A stretch of 64,000 bases of DNA from assembly GCF_014201145.1 (NCBI RefSeq), contig NZ_JACHDP010000001.1, positions 3,596,001 through 3,660,000 of the forward strand, given 5' to 3'. The translations under genes and the position numbers were made by a program. Below are positions 16,643-25,277 of this stretch, piece by piece; the stretch's first letter is position 1, and every line of letters begins with the position of its first letter. The stretch comes from Micromonospora parathelypteridis (GTDB taxonomy: Bacteria > Actinomycetota > Actinomycetes > Mycobacteriales > Micromonosporaceae). Under the pieces are notes generated by a model, which made no database searches, had not been told where the DNA came from, and saw only the letters and a program-made list of their open reading frames with translations.

Positions 16643-17739
16643 TCTGGGCGGCGAGTTTCCGGACGGCGGTGATCAGTCCCTACGAGCAGCTCCAGTTCAG
16701 CGAACCGCGTGGCTTCGCCGACCAGACCGTTCGCCAGGTGCTGCACCTGGCCGGCGGCGGGGCCGCTCTTCGCGTACGGCTGACGAATCGCTTCGGTCGT
16801 ACCCCGTTGACCATCGGGGCGGCGACGGTGGCCGTTGGCGACCGGCGGGCCGTGCTCACCGTCGGCGGCGCCGGGCGGTGGGTCGTCCCGGCTGGCGGGG
16901 AGGCCGTGACCGATCAGGTCGACCTTCCCGTGGTGGCCGGCGACGATCTGGTCGTGAGCCTCTACCTTCCGGAGCCGACCGGGCTGGCCACCCACTCCCA
17001 CAAGCCGGCCGAACGCGCCCTGATAGCCACCGGGGAGCACGTCACGTCGGCCGTCTTCCCAGCGACCGAGCAGCCCGAGGCTCGTTACTTCATCTCGGGT
17101 GTCGACGTGCTCGCCCCGGCGGACACGGCCGTGGCGGTGGCCTTCGGCGACTCCTGGTTCGAGGGGGTCGGCACCACGATCGGCGCGAACCGTCGTTCCG
17201 TCGACGTCCTCAACCGACGTCTCGAGCGAGGATGGGTCGTCAACCAGGGCATCGCCGGGAACCGCCTCCTGCGCGACACCGTCGGCGAACACGGATTGGG
17301 ACGCTTCGACCGTGACGTCCTCTCGACACCGGCCGTGACCCACGTTCTGGTCCACTTCGGTATCAACGATCTGGGCCTACCCGGCATGCTGGGCGAACCT
17401 CCGGTCAGCGCCGGCGACCTCATCGAGGGCTTCCGCGCGCTGGCCGACCGCGCCCACGGCGCCGGCCTGCGGATTCTCGCCGCCACCATCGGTCCCTTCG
17501 CGGGCGCCCAGCCCGGAATCAGCACACCCGACGGACTCGCCGTCCGACGGGAGGTGAACGACTGGATCCGTACGACCGATGCCTTCGACGCCGTCTTCGA
17601 CGTGGCGCGGGCCGTCGCCGACCCGGACGCCCCCGACCACATCCGCCCCGCGCTGGACAGCGGCGACGGCATGCACCTCAACGACAGGGGCGCCGAGACG
17701 ATGGCCCAGGCCGTGGATCTGGGCGTTCTCGCGCTCTAG
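16639..17739 (+). CDS. SGNH/GDSL-family hydrolase
   Basis: This 366-residue hydrolase has an N-terminal beta-rich domain (~140 residues: 'GGGAALRVRLTNRFGRTPLT', 'GDDLVVSLYLPEPTG') followed by an SGNH catalytic domain. Block I is 'AVAFGDSWFEG' with nucleophile Ser172; 'NQGIAGNRLL' supplies the oxyanion Gly; 'VHFGINDLGLP' is block III with Asn; the C-terminal DxxH is Asp343/His346 ('DSGDGMHLNDRG'). Such enzymes hydrolyse acyl or acetyl esters on glycans or lipids. No signal peptide is visible, so it may act in the cytoplasm. It overlaps the upstream oxidoreductase gene by 4 bp. Confidence 0.88.
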   Translation: MIWAASFRTAVISPYEQLQFSEPRGFADQTVRQVLHLAGGGAALRVRLTNRFGRTPLTIGAATVAVGDRRAVLTVGGAGRWVVPAGGEAVTDQVDLPVVAGDDLVVSLYLPEPTGLATHSHKPAERALIATGEHVTSAVFPATEQPEARYFISGVDVLAPADTAVAVAFGDSWFEGVGTTIGANRRSVDVLNRRLERGWVVNQGIAGNRLLRDTVGEHGLGRFDRDVLSTPAVTHVLVHFGINDLGLPGMLGEPPVSAGDLIEGFRALADRAHGAGLRILAATIGPFAGAQPGISTPDGLAVRREVNDWIRTTDAFDAVFDVARAVADPDAPDHIRPALDSGDGMHLNDRGAETMAQAVDLGVLAL

Positions 17740-17746
17740 GGTGCCG

Positions 17747-19063
17747 TCAGGCGCCGAGGACGTGGGTCAGGTGCGGGTTGCTGAAGACGCGATGGGGGTC
17801 CAGGCGGTCGCGGACGGCCTGGAAGTCCGCGAACCGGGGGTAGGCGGCGGCCAGCGAGGCGGCATCGCGGTAGTGCAGCTTGCCCCAGTGCGGGCGGCCA
17901 CCCAGTCCGGTGGCCACCTCCTCGAAGGCCCGGAAGTACGGCTCGTACGGCATGCCGACGTACTGGTGCACGGCGATGTAGGCGTTGTCCCGCCCGTAGC
18001 CGTGCGAGAGCCAGATGTCGTCGGCGGCGGTGAACCGCACCTCCACCGGGAAGAGCACCTTGAACGGCAGCCCGTCCACGATCCGCTGGAGCGCGGCGAG
18101 CGCCTCGGGCAGCGCCTCGCGGGGCAGGCCGTACTCCATCTCCACGAAGCGGACCCGACGCGGGGTGCAGAACACCCGGTCGGAGCGCCCGGTGTACCGA
18201 CGCTCGGTGAGGGCGCGAGCGGAGACCGCACTGATCCCCGGGGCCAGCGCGGGCACGGCCCGGCCGAGCCGGCAGGCGCCCGCGAAGACGGTGTTGGCGA
18301 GGAAATCGTCGTCCAACCAGCCGCGCCAGCGGGACAGTGGCCGGTCGTTCGCGGGCACCTGGTCGTTGGTCTTGACCTGGACCCGCGTGGTGTAGGGGAA
18401 CCAGTAGAACTCGACATGGTCGTGCCCGCCGATCAGCGCGGGCAGGTCGCCGAGCACGTCGGCCAGCTCGGCCGGGCGTTCATGCGCGTGCAGCACGAAG
18501 GCGTCCACACAGCGCAGGGTCACCTCGACCAGGACGCCGAGAGCGCCGAGTGACACCTGGGCGGCGGCGAGGACGTCGGGATGTTCGTCGGCGGAGCAGC
18601 GCAGCACCTCGCCGGTGCCGGTGACCAGGGTGATCGCCTCGACGAAGGTGGACAGACATCCGTAGGCGGCGCCGGTGCCGTGGGTGCCCGTGGAGATCGC
18701 GCCAGCGACGGTCTGCGCGTCGATGTCACCGAGGTTGGGCAGCGCGAGACCGTGCCGGGCGAGCAGGCCGTTGAGTGCGTGCAGGGTCATTCCCGCCGGT
18801 ACGGTGACCAGCCGCTGCGCTACGTCGACGCTGACCATGGTGGCCAGATCGGACAGGTCCATCCGGCGGTCGTCGGCGAGCGCGACGGCGGTGAACGAGT
18901 GGCCGCTGCCGGTCACGCGGATCCGACCGCCGGCAGCCGCGGTCGATCGGACGGCTTCTGCGACGTCCGTCGGCGAGCCGGGGCGCAGGATCGCGGTGGC
19001 GCTGCCACGCTGGTTGCCGGCCCAGTTGGACCACCCGGGGGTGAGCGGTGCGGTGCCGGCCAT
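17747..19063 (-). CDS. FAD-linked sugar-1,4-lactone / alditol oxidase (ALO family)
   Basis: This 438-residue flavoprotein has a FAD_binding_4 domain ('AILRPGSPTDVAEAVRS', 'RIRVTGSGHSFTAV' with His55 as the probable covalent flavin site, 'GDIDAQTVAGAISTGTHGTG') and a C-terminal ALO domain ending 'HWGKLHYRD' and 'LDPHRVFSNPHL'. Relatives oxidise D-arabinono- or gulono-1,4-lactone, or alditols such as xylitol, with O2. The frame opens at 19081, but ATG 19063 has GAGGGAG 6 nt upstream and is preferred. It ends 7 bp from the convergent SGNH gene. A perfect palindrome lies 20 bp upstream, and a TetR gene runs divergently. Confidence 0.9.
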   Translation of the reverse strand: MAGTAPLTPGWSNWAGNQRGSATAILRPGSPTDVAEAVRSTAAAGGRIRVTGSGHSFTAVALADDRRMDLSDLATMVSVDVAQRLVTVPAGMTLHALNGLLARHGLALPNLGDIDAQTVAGAISTGTHGTGAAYGCLSTFVEAITLVTGTGEVLRCSADEHPDVLAAAQVSLGALGVLVEVTLRCVDAFVLHAHERPAELADVLGDLPALIGGHDHVEFYWFPYTTRVQVKTNDQVPANDRPLSRWRGWLDDDFLANTVFAGACRLGRAVPALAPGISAVSARALTERRYTGRSDRVFCTPRRVRFVEMEYGLPREALPEALAALQRIVDGLPFKVLFPVEVRFTAADDIWLSHGYGRDNAYIAVHQYVGMPYEPYFRAFEEVATGLGGRPHWGKLHYRDAASLAAAYPRFADFQAVRDRLDPHRVFSNPHLTHVLGA

Positions 19064-19083
19064 GCGCGCTCCCTCATTCATGA

Positions 19084-19102
19084 ATATGAACTGACTTCAT
19101 AT
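19084..19102. promoter_or_regulatory. palindromic operator between oxidase and TetR genes
   Basis: Perfect 7-bp inverted repeat ATATGAA-CTGAC-TTCATAT in an AT-rich patch just upstream of the lactone-oxidase gene, probably bound by the divergent TetR regulator. Confidence 0.65.
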
Positions 19103-19157
19103 CAGGAACGTTCTACCTGGTAAATACCGCAATTGCGATCCGCTCGTTGTACCGGTA

Positions 19158-19173
19158 GTCACGGACTCGTGAC
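19158..19173. promoter_or_regulatory. second inverted repeat in the same divergent promoter region
   Basis: Perfect repeat GTCACG-GACT-CGTGAC, 40 bp before the TetR start. It is unrelated in sequence to the palindrome at 19084-19102, so it may bind another protein. Confidence 0.45.
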
Positions 19174-19212
19174 GTATAGATATGTTCATCCGTCGAAGGG
19201 GGGTGGCGCCGA

Positions 19213-19893
19213 GTGTCCACACCAGCCGCCACGACCGGGCCGCTGCGCCGCGTTCCGGTGCAGGGTCGAAGTGTCGCGCGGGTGCAGCGCATGTTGGATG
19301 CCTGCGCCGAACTCGTCGACGAGGTGGGGTACGAGGGGCTGACCACGACCCTGCTCGCCGAGCGAGCAGAAGTGGCGATCGGGTCGGTCTACCAGTTCTT
19401 CCCGGACAAACGGGCGATCGTGCAGGCGTTGACCCTGCGCACGATGGAGTCCTACCTCCAGCGCCTCGACGAGCGGTTCGCCTCCGACGAGATGACCCAC
19501 TGGTGGGATGGCGTCGACGCGGGGATCGACGAGTACATCACGATGCACCGCACCGTCCCCGGCTTCCGTACTCTGCACTTCGGCGACGTGGTCGACCTGC
19601 ACCTGCTCGACGAGCAGCGGGACAACAACGGCGTGATCGCCGACCAGTTGGCCCAGGTGCTCACCGAGCGTTTCGGGCTCACCGACGTACCGAAGCTGCG
19701 GTTCGTCCTGGAGATCGCGGTCGAGGCGGCGGACGCGCTGATCAAGCTCGCGTTCCGACGGAAGTCCGACGGTGACGAGCGGGTGCTGCTCGAGGCGAAG
19801 GCACTGATCCGGGAGTACCTGCACCGCCAGGTCGACGGCCCGGACAGCGACCGGTCCAACGCCGTTCAGGCCGAGGCGACCCAGCCGGCCTGA
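19213..19893 (+). CDS. TetR/AcrR family transcriptional regulator
   Basis: This 226-residue regulator has an N-terminal helix-turn-helix ('MLDACAELVDEVGYEGLTTT', 'LAERAEVAIGSVYQFFPDKR') and a helical C-terminal domain ('FRTLHFGDVVDLHLLDEQRD'). It is divergent from the sugar-lactone oxidase and probably controls it through the palindromes between the two genes. The GTG start has the strong purine run GAAGGGGGG 8 nt upstream. The C-terminus ends in a short Ala/Gln-rich tail. It is convergent with the PLP enzyme gene, 33 bp away. Confidence 0.92.
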   Translation: MSTPAATTGPLRRVPVQGRSVARVQRMLDACAELVDEVGYEGLTTTLLAERAEVAIGSVYQFFPDKRAIVQALTLRTMESYLQRLDERFASDEMTHWWDGVDAGIDEYITMHRTVPGFRTLHFGDVVDLHLLDEQRDNNGVIADQLAQVLTERFGLTDVPKLRFVLEIAVEAADALIKLAFRRKSDGDERVLLEAKALIREYLHRQVDGPDSDRSNAVQAEATQPA

Positions 19894-19926
19894 GTCGCGC
19901 TCGCGTGGCTCGGGGTGGGTGGCGCG

Positions 19927-21135
19927 TCAGAGGAAGGCCTGCCCCTCACCCCGGTACGTGGGGACGGTCGCGACGACCGTGTCTCCTTCGACCAGGTGCA
20001 GCTCGTTGACCCGTTCACACAGCTCGCCAGCCTTGGCGTGTCGGAACCACACCCGGTCGCCGACGCGCAGGGTGGCCGCCGCCGCGCCGGACAGCGGAGT
20101 CTGCACCTCACCGGCACCCTCGGTGCCGACCAATTTGAGCCCGGCCGGTAGCCACGGCCGGGGCAGTCGGCTGTCGGCCGCCGGACCGGAGGCGATCCAG
20201 CCGCCGCCGAGCACCGTCGCCAACTCCGGCGTCGGCCGGCGGACCACCGCGCAGGCGAAGAACGCCGCCGGGGTGGGCCGCCAGGCGCGGTACGCGTCGA
20301 ACAGCGTCGGCCCGTACAGGCCCGATCCCGCGGTGACCTCGGTGACCGCGGGGTCGGCGCTGGTCGCGGCCACACTGCCGGTGCCGCCGCCGTTGACGAA
20401 CTCCAGGTCGGCGTGCTCGCGTACCGCGGCCACCGCCGCGCCCCGGCGGGCCAGCAACTCGCGGTACGACCCGCGCTGGGTCAGCCTGATCGCGCCAGCC
20501 AGCAGCGTCTGCCCCGGTGGCGCGTCGCCCAGGCCGGCGATCTGAGCCTCGTACGACATGAGCCCGACCAGCCGGAAACCGGCCCGGCCGGCGATGGTGG
20601 CGGCGAGCGCTCCGGCCGCCCGTGCGCTGTGCACTGGTGACCGGCGGACGCCGACGTGCACCCGCCCACGCAGCGGTCGCCAGGAGGCGTCCAGATCCAG
20701 ACAGAGCCGCAGCTCGGCCCGCTGCCCGGGGGCGCGGACGTCGTCGATCAGGTCGAGTTGCCCGGTGCCGTCGACCATCAGGGTGATCGCGGCGGCGAGC
20801 GTCGGGTCGGCTGCCAGCTCGGCGAGCGCCGCGCGGTCCACGCTCGGGTAGGCGACCAGCACGTCGTCGCTCACACCGGCCCGGACCAGCCAGATCGCTT
20901 CGGGCAGAGTGAACGCCATCACGCCCTGCCAGCCTGGCCGGGCGAGGGCTCGGCTGATCAGCTCCCGGGCGCGGACCGACTTGCTCGCCAGCCGGACCGG
21001 CTTGCCGGCGGCGCGATCGGCCAGGGCGGCCGAGTTGGCGTCGAAGGCGGTGAGGTCGACCACGGCATACGGCGGGTCGAGGTGGTCGGTCGCCCGATTC
21101 AGGCGCTCGCGAAGTTTGTCGCTTTCGATGGCCAC
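19927..21135 (-). CDS. PLP-dependent amino acid deaminase/aldolase (alanine racemase-like N-terminal fold)
   Basis: This 402-residue enzyme resembles D-threonine aldolase / D-serine dehydratase type proteins. It has an alanine-racemase-like barrel with 'PVRLASKSVRARELI', where Lys52 is the probable PLP Schiff-base lysine, then 'GVMAFTLPEAIWLV', 'LCLDLDASW', 'LVGLMSYEAQIAG' and 'LEFVNGGGTGSV'. The C-terminal beta domain ends in 'RVWFRHAKAGELCERVNELH', containing the His and Cys that bind metal in this group. GTG 21135 lies 6 nt after TAGCGT, a leaderless start. This family commonly neighbours ALO-type oxidases in actinobacteria, as here; the substrate is unknown. Confidence 0.85.
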   Translation of the reverse strand: MAIESDKLRERLNRATDHLDPPYAVVDLTAFDANSAALADRAAGKPVRLASKSVRARELISRALARPGWQGVMAFTLPEAIWLVRAGVSDDVLVAYPSVDRAALAELAADPTLAAAITLMVDGTGQLDLIDDVRAPGQRAELRLCLDLDASWRPLRGRVHVGVRRSPVHSARAAGALAATIAGRAGFRLVGLMSYEAQIAGLGDAPPGQTLLAGAIRLTQRGSYRELLARRGAAVAAVREHADLEFVNGGGTGSVAATSADPAVTEVTAGSGLYGPTLFDAYRAWRPTPAAFFACAVVRRPTPELATVLGGGWIASGPAADSRLPRPWLPAGLKLVGTEGAGEVQTPLSGAAAATLRVGDRVWFRHAKAGELCERVNELHLVEGDTVVATVPTYRGEGQAFL

Positions 21136-21284
21136 GTGTGCACGCTAACTGTCCGACGGGAAATGCGAAACACCCTCGCATACGTCCGGGCTGCGGCCGG
21201 TGGCTCCGGCGGCCTAGGCTCAGCGAGCAGGAGAATGTCGCCGGTGGGGCGGCCCCCCACCGGGTCTAGAGTGTTTCACCGGGG

Positions 21285-23543
21285 GTGCCCAGCGATGGGC
21301 CGGCACGTGGAGGTACGGCCATCGAAAGCCAGAACAGCGGCGAGTCGCCCGGCGTGTCGCGCTCGGGGGACCAGTCGGGCAACGCCGCCAAGCAGCCCAG
21401 CGGCGGCCAGGTTGATCCGTCCGGTTATGCCGCCATCCGCTCGGTCCTCAGGATCCGGCCGTTCCGGCGGCTCTGGATCGTGCTCGGCGCGGCCTCCTTC
21501 GGGGACTGGCTCGGCCTGCTGGCCACCTCGGTCTTCGCCGCCTCCCAGGTGCAGGGCAGCACCGCGAAGGGCGCGGCCTTCGGTGGCGTCATCGCCATCC
21601 GGCTGCTGCCCGCGCTGGTGCTCGGGCCGATCGCCGGTGTGCTCGCCGACCGGTTCGACCGACGCTGGACGATGGTCATCTGCGACGTGCTCCGGTTCGT
21701 CCTGTTCGCGTCGATCCCGATGGTGGCGCTGGCCGGTGCCAGCGGCGGGATGGTGGTCCTCTGGGCGACCATCGCCACCTTCCTGATCGAGTCGATCACC
21801 CTGATCTGGATCCCGGCCAAGGAGGCCGCGGTCCCCAACCTGATCCCGCGCGCCCGGCTGGAGGCGGCCAACCAGCTCACGCTGATCACCACGTACGGCC
21901 TCACCCCGATCCTCGCGGCGCTGGTGGCCGCGGCGCTCGACCGCAGCGTCCGGGCCATCGTCGCCGGCGGCGACCTCGGCTGGGCGGAGCCCGCCCAGCT
22001 CGCGCTCTGGGTCAACTCCTTCTCCCGGCTGGCCACCGCCCTCGTGGTGGCGTTCGGGATCAAAGAGATCAGCCAGGCGCAGACCGGCGAACGGCAGCGC
22101 ACCGAGCAGAGCATGCGGCGCCAGTTCGCCGAGGGCTGGAAGTACATCGGCCAGACCCGGCTCGTCCGCGGCCTGGTGCTCGGCATCTTCGGCGCGTTCG
22201 CCGGCGGCGGCATCGTGATCGGCACGGCCAAGTTCTTCGCCGCCTCGCTCGGCGCCGGCGACGCCGCCTTCTTCCTGCTCTTCGGCGCCATCTTCATCGG
22301 CCTCGCGCTCGGCATCGGGCTCGGCCCGATGGTCGTCAAGGAGATGTCCCGGCGCCGCTGGTTCGGCATGAGCATCGTCCTGGCCAGCGCCGCCGTGATG
22401 ACCCTCGCCTTCGCCATCCACCTGTCCATGGCGATCGTCGGCGCGATCCTGGTTGGTGCCGGCGCCGGCATGGCCTTCCTGGCCGGCACCACCCTGCTCG
22501 GCGGCGAGATCAAGGACGAGGTACGCGGTCGGGTCTTCGCCGTGGTGCAGATCGGCACCCGGCTGGTGCTGATCCTGGCCATCGGGCTGAGCAGCCTGCT
22601 GGTCGGCGTCGGTGGCTCCCGCAAGTTGGAGATCGCCGACCTCGGCATCTCCATCTCCTCCACCCGGCTGCTGCTTCTCGCCGCCGGCGCCGCCGGCATC
22701 TTTGCCGGGATCAGCGCGTTCGGCCAGATGGACGACAAGAAGGGCGTCCCCGTCCTGGCCGACCTCTGGGGCTCGATCCGGGGCCGTCCGCTGATGCCCT
22801 CCGAGCCGTTCGTCTCCGCCGGGCTGTTCGTGGTGTTCGAGGGCGGCGAGGGAGCCGGCAAGTCCACCCAGCTCGCCGCGCTCGCCGATCGGCTGCGCGG
22901 CCAGGGGCGCGAGGTCGTGGTCACCCGCGAGCCCGGGGCCACCGCGGTCGGGCAGCGGATCCGGTCGATGGTGCTGGACACCTCCGGCGACGAAGCGCCC
23001 TCGCCGCGGGCCGAGGCGTTGCTGTACGCCGCCGACCGGGCACACCACGTGGCCGCCGTGGTCCGGCCCGCGCTGGTCCGGGGCGGCGTGGTCATCAGCG
23101 ACCGGTACGTCGACTCGTCCCTGGCGTACCAGGGTGCCGGCCGGACACTGCCCGTCGACGAGGTCTCCTGGCTCTCCTCCTGGGCCACCGGTGGGCTCAA
23201 GCCCGACCTGGTGGTGCTGCTGGACGTCGAGCCGCGCACCGGCCTGTCCCGGGTGGCTTCCCGCAACACCGGCACCGACCGGCTGGAGGCCGAGTCGATC
23301 GCGTTCCACGAGCGCGTCCGGTACGCCTTCCTCGACCTCGCGGCCGCCGACCCGAAGCGTTACCTGGTTCTCGACGCGTCCCGGCCCGCCGATGCGCTCA
23401 CCGGGCTGGTGGTCCGGCGTGTCGAGGAGATGCTCGGCAGCCCGGGCGGCATCGTGCACCCGCGCCCGGCGCAGGGCCCGGACACCTCGGTGCAGCCTGA
23501 GTTATCCGACGCGGAGCTTGTGACGATGGAGCACAAGACCTGA
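21285..23543 (+). CDS. tmk: MFS transporter-like domain fused to thymidylate kinase
   Basis: This protein of up to 752 residues has two parts. Residues ~45-490 form a 12-helix major-facilitator module ('IRLLPALVLGPIAGVLADRF', 'IWIPAKEAAVPNLIPRARLE'). Residues ~512-735 are a complete dTMP kinase: P-loop 'FEGGEGAGKSTQ' with Lys526, 'TREPGATAVGQRIRSMVLD', 'ISDRYVDSSLAYQGAGR' (DRY), 'RLEAESIAFHERVR'. It phosphorylates dTMP for DNA synthesis; the transporter-like part has no known role. It overlaps holB (TGATG). GTG 21285 is the nearest conventional start, but GGAGGT at 21309-21314 stands 6 nt before an in-frame ATC (21321), which may be the real initiation codon. Confidence 0.92.
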   Translation: MPSDGPARGGTAIESQNSGESPGVSRSGDQSGNAAKQPSGGQVDPSGYAAIRSVLRIRPFRRLWIVLGAASFGDWLGLLATSVFAASQVQGSTAKGAAFGGVIAIRLLPALVLGPIAGVLADRFDRRWTMVICDVLRFVLFASIPMVALAGASGGMVVLWATIATFLIESITLIWIPAKEAAVPNLIPRARLEAANQLTLITTYGLTPILAALVAAALDRSVRAIVAGGDLGWAEPAQLALWVNSFSRLATALVVAFGIKEISQAQTGERQRTEQSMRRQFAEGWKYIGQTRLVRGLVLGIFGAFAGGGIVIGTAKFFAASLGAGDAAFFLLFGAIFIGLALGIGLGPMVVKEMSRRRWFGMSIVLASAAVMTLAFAIHLSMAIVGAILVGAGAGMAFLAGTTLLGGEIKDEVRGRVFAVVQIGTRLVLILAIGLSSLLVGVGGSRKLEIADLGISISSTRLLLLAAGAAGIFAGISAFGQMDDKKGVPVLADLWGSIRGRPLMPSEPFVSAGLFVVFEGGEGAGKSTQLAALADRLRGQGREVVVTREPGATAVGQRIRSMVLDTSGDEAPSPRAEALLYAADRAHHVAAVVRPALVRGGVVISDRYVDSSLAYQGAGRTLPVDEVSWLSSWATGGLKPDLVVLLDVEPRTGLSRVASRNTGTDRLEAESIAFHERVRYAFLDLAAADPKRYLVLDASRPADALTGLVVRRVEEMLGSPGGIVHPRPAQGPDTSVQPELSDAELVTMEHKT

Positions 23544-24823
23544 TGCCGGAGGTCTTCGCCGACCTGGTCGGTCAGGACGAGGCGGTGGTCGAGCTGCGCC
23601 GGGCCGCCGCCGCCGCGGCTGCCGTGCTGCGCGTTGGCGCGGCCGACCGGACACCCGCGCTGATCACCGCCGGCCCGGCCGACGCTGCCGAGTCGGCGCG
23701 CACGGCCGGCGATGGCGATCCCGGCGGGGTGGACCCGTCCGCCGGGATGACGCACGCCTGGATCTTCACCGGGCCGCCCGGCTCCGGCCGTTCGGTCGCC
23801 GCGCGGGCGTTCGCCGCCGCTCTGCAGTGCGTGCACGGCACCGGCTGCGGCGAGTGCCCTGGCTGCCACACCACGATGGGCGGCACCCACGCCGACGTCC
23901 GGCTGGTGGTGCCGGAGGGGCTCTCCATCGGTGTCAGCGAGATGCGCGCGCTGGTGCTCCGGGCGGCCAGCACCCCGTCCGGCGGGCGCTGGCAGGTGGT
24001 GGTCATCGAGGACGCCGACCGGCTCACCGAGGCCGCCGGCAACGCGCTGCTCAAGGCGATCGAGGAGCCACCACCGCGTACGGTCTTCCTGCTCTGCGCC
24101 CCCTCCACCCACCCGGACGACATCTCGGTGACCATCCGGTCGCGCTGTCGGGTCGTACCCCTGCGGCAGCCGCCGGCCGACGCGGTGGCCGAGGTGCTGG
24201 CTCGTCGGGACGGCATCGCGCCCGACGTGGCGCAGTGGGCGGCGGCGGCCGCGCAGGGGCACGTGGGGCGGGCCCGCAGGCTGGCCCGCGACCCGGAGGC
24301 CCGCAAACGGCGCGAGGCGGTGCTCGCGGTGCCGCGCCGGTTGACCGGTATCGGCGCGGCGTTCGACGCGGCGTCCGCGCTGATCGAGGCAGCCGAGGCG
24401 GAGGCCGAGGCGTCGGTCACCGAGGCCGACACGGCCGAGCGGGCGGCGCTGGAGACCGCCCTCGGCGCGGGTGGCACCGGCCGGGGCGCGGCCGGCGCGA
24501 TGCGGGGTGCCGCCGGGCAGCTCAAGGAGTTGGAGAAGCGGCAGAAGTCCCGCGCCACCCGCGCCCAACGGGACGCACTGGACCGGGCGCTGGTCGACCT
24601 GGCCGGCTTCTACCGGGACGCGCTCACCATGGCGCTGGGCGCGCCCGTCGCCCCGGTGCACACCGACACCGCCGCGCTGGCCGGTGCTGGCGCGCAGAAG
24701 TGGGACGCCGAGGGGTCGCTGCGCCGGCTGGAAGCCGTGCTCGCCTGCCGGGTGGCGATCGAGACGAACGTCAAGCCGCGGATCGCGGTGGAGGCGATGA
24801 TGCTCGCCCTCTGGAAGGGCTGA
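23543..24823 (+). CDS. holB: DNA polymerase III delta' subunit (clamp loader)
   Basis: This 426-residue AAA+ subunit of the replicative clamp loader starts 'MPEVFADLVGQDEAVVELRR'. It has 'GPPGSGRS' at residues 77-84 (Arg83 instead of the Walker A Lys, as expected for a non-hydrolysing delta'), a four-Cys zinc module (Cys96, 102, 105, 108), 'VVVIEDADRLTEAAGNALLK' and the sensor 'IRSRCRVVPLR' (SRC motif). An insert of ~35 residues (about 33-67) rich in Ala/Asp separates the first strand from the P-loop. It overlaps tmk, so thymidylate kinase and clamp loader are co-translated. Confidence 0.95.
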   Translation: MPEVFADLVGQDEAVVELRRAAAAAAAVLRVGAADRTPALITAGPADAAESARTAGDGDPGGVDPSAGMTHAWIFTGPPGSGRSVAARAFAAALQCVHGTGCGECPGCHTTMGGTHADVRLVVPEGLSIGVSEMRALVLRAASTPSGGRWQVVVIEDADRLTEAAGNALLKAIEEPPPRTVFLLCAPSTHPDDISVTIRSRCRVVPLRQPPADAVAEVLARRDGIAPDVAQWAAAAAQGHVGRARRLARDPEARKRREAVLAVPRRLTGIGAAFDAASALIEAAEAEAEASVTEADTAERAALETALGAGGTGRGAAGAMRGAAGQLKELEKRQKSRATRAQRDALDRALVDLAGFYRDALTMALGAPVAPVHTDTAALAGAGAQKWDAEGSLRRLEAVLACRVAIETNVKPRIAVEAMMLALWKG

Positions 24824-24946
24824 CCCGCAGCTTCCGGCGGTTGTCCACAGCCATCGACACGCCCGATTGCGGTGCGGTACGGTCCGGTGTGCCGTGGTGA
24901 CGGTGACGGCACGCTCAGTGATGGCTCATCCGGGAGGAGTCGGCCG

Positions 24947-25276
24947 ATGCCGCGGGGGGAGATCGACGAAGCCTGGATCGAGGAGGCGGTGCGGCGATAC
25001 CGCCGGATCGAGTCGCTCCAGGCCGAGTTCGACCAGGCGGTGTCCACCGTCGAGGTGACCGTCCGGTCGCCGGACGGCCTGGTCGAGGTGGTGGTCACCG
25101 CCGGTGGGCGGATCACCGACGTCCGGTTCCTCGGCCCGCTGCACAGCCGCAGCCCGCGAGACGTGGCCGGCTCCGTGCAGGCCGCGGTCACCGCGGCGGC
25201 CGATGCCGCCGAGTGGGCTCGAGAAAAGCTGCACAACGAGACGTTCGCCGCCTACCGACCGCTCGCGGGAGCCTGA
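24947..25276 (+). CDS. YbaB/EbfC family-like nucleoid protein
   Basis: This 109-residue protein has an N-terminal helix ('IEEAVRRYRRIESLQAEFDQ'), three strands ('VEVTVRSPDGLVEVVVTAGG', 'ITDVRFLG') and a C-terminal helix ('VQAAVTAAADAAEWAREKL'), the YbaB alpha-beta-beta-beta-alpha layout. YbaB proteins dimerise through the sheet and bind DNA. In actinobacteria divergent members also sit beside type VII secretion substrates, and the next two genes here are ESX-like. The ATG has GGAGGAG 9 nt upstream; the next gene starts 1 nt after its stop. Confidence 0.8.
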   Translation: MPRGEIDEAWIEEAVRRYRRIESLQAEFDQAVSTVEVTVRSPDGLVEVVVTAGGRITDVRFLGPLHSRSPRDVAGSVQAAVTAAADAAEWAREKLHNETFAAYRPLAGA

Positions 25277-25277
25277 G

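Noticed and set aside
21276..23459. A 727-codon minus-strand frame opposite the MFS-tmk gene
   Set aside because: Glu/Gly/His-rich with no domain; the sense strand carries full MFS and kinase motifs.
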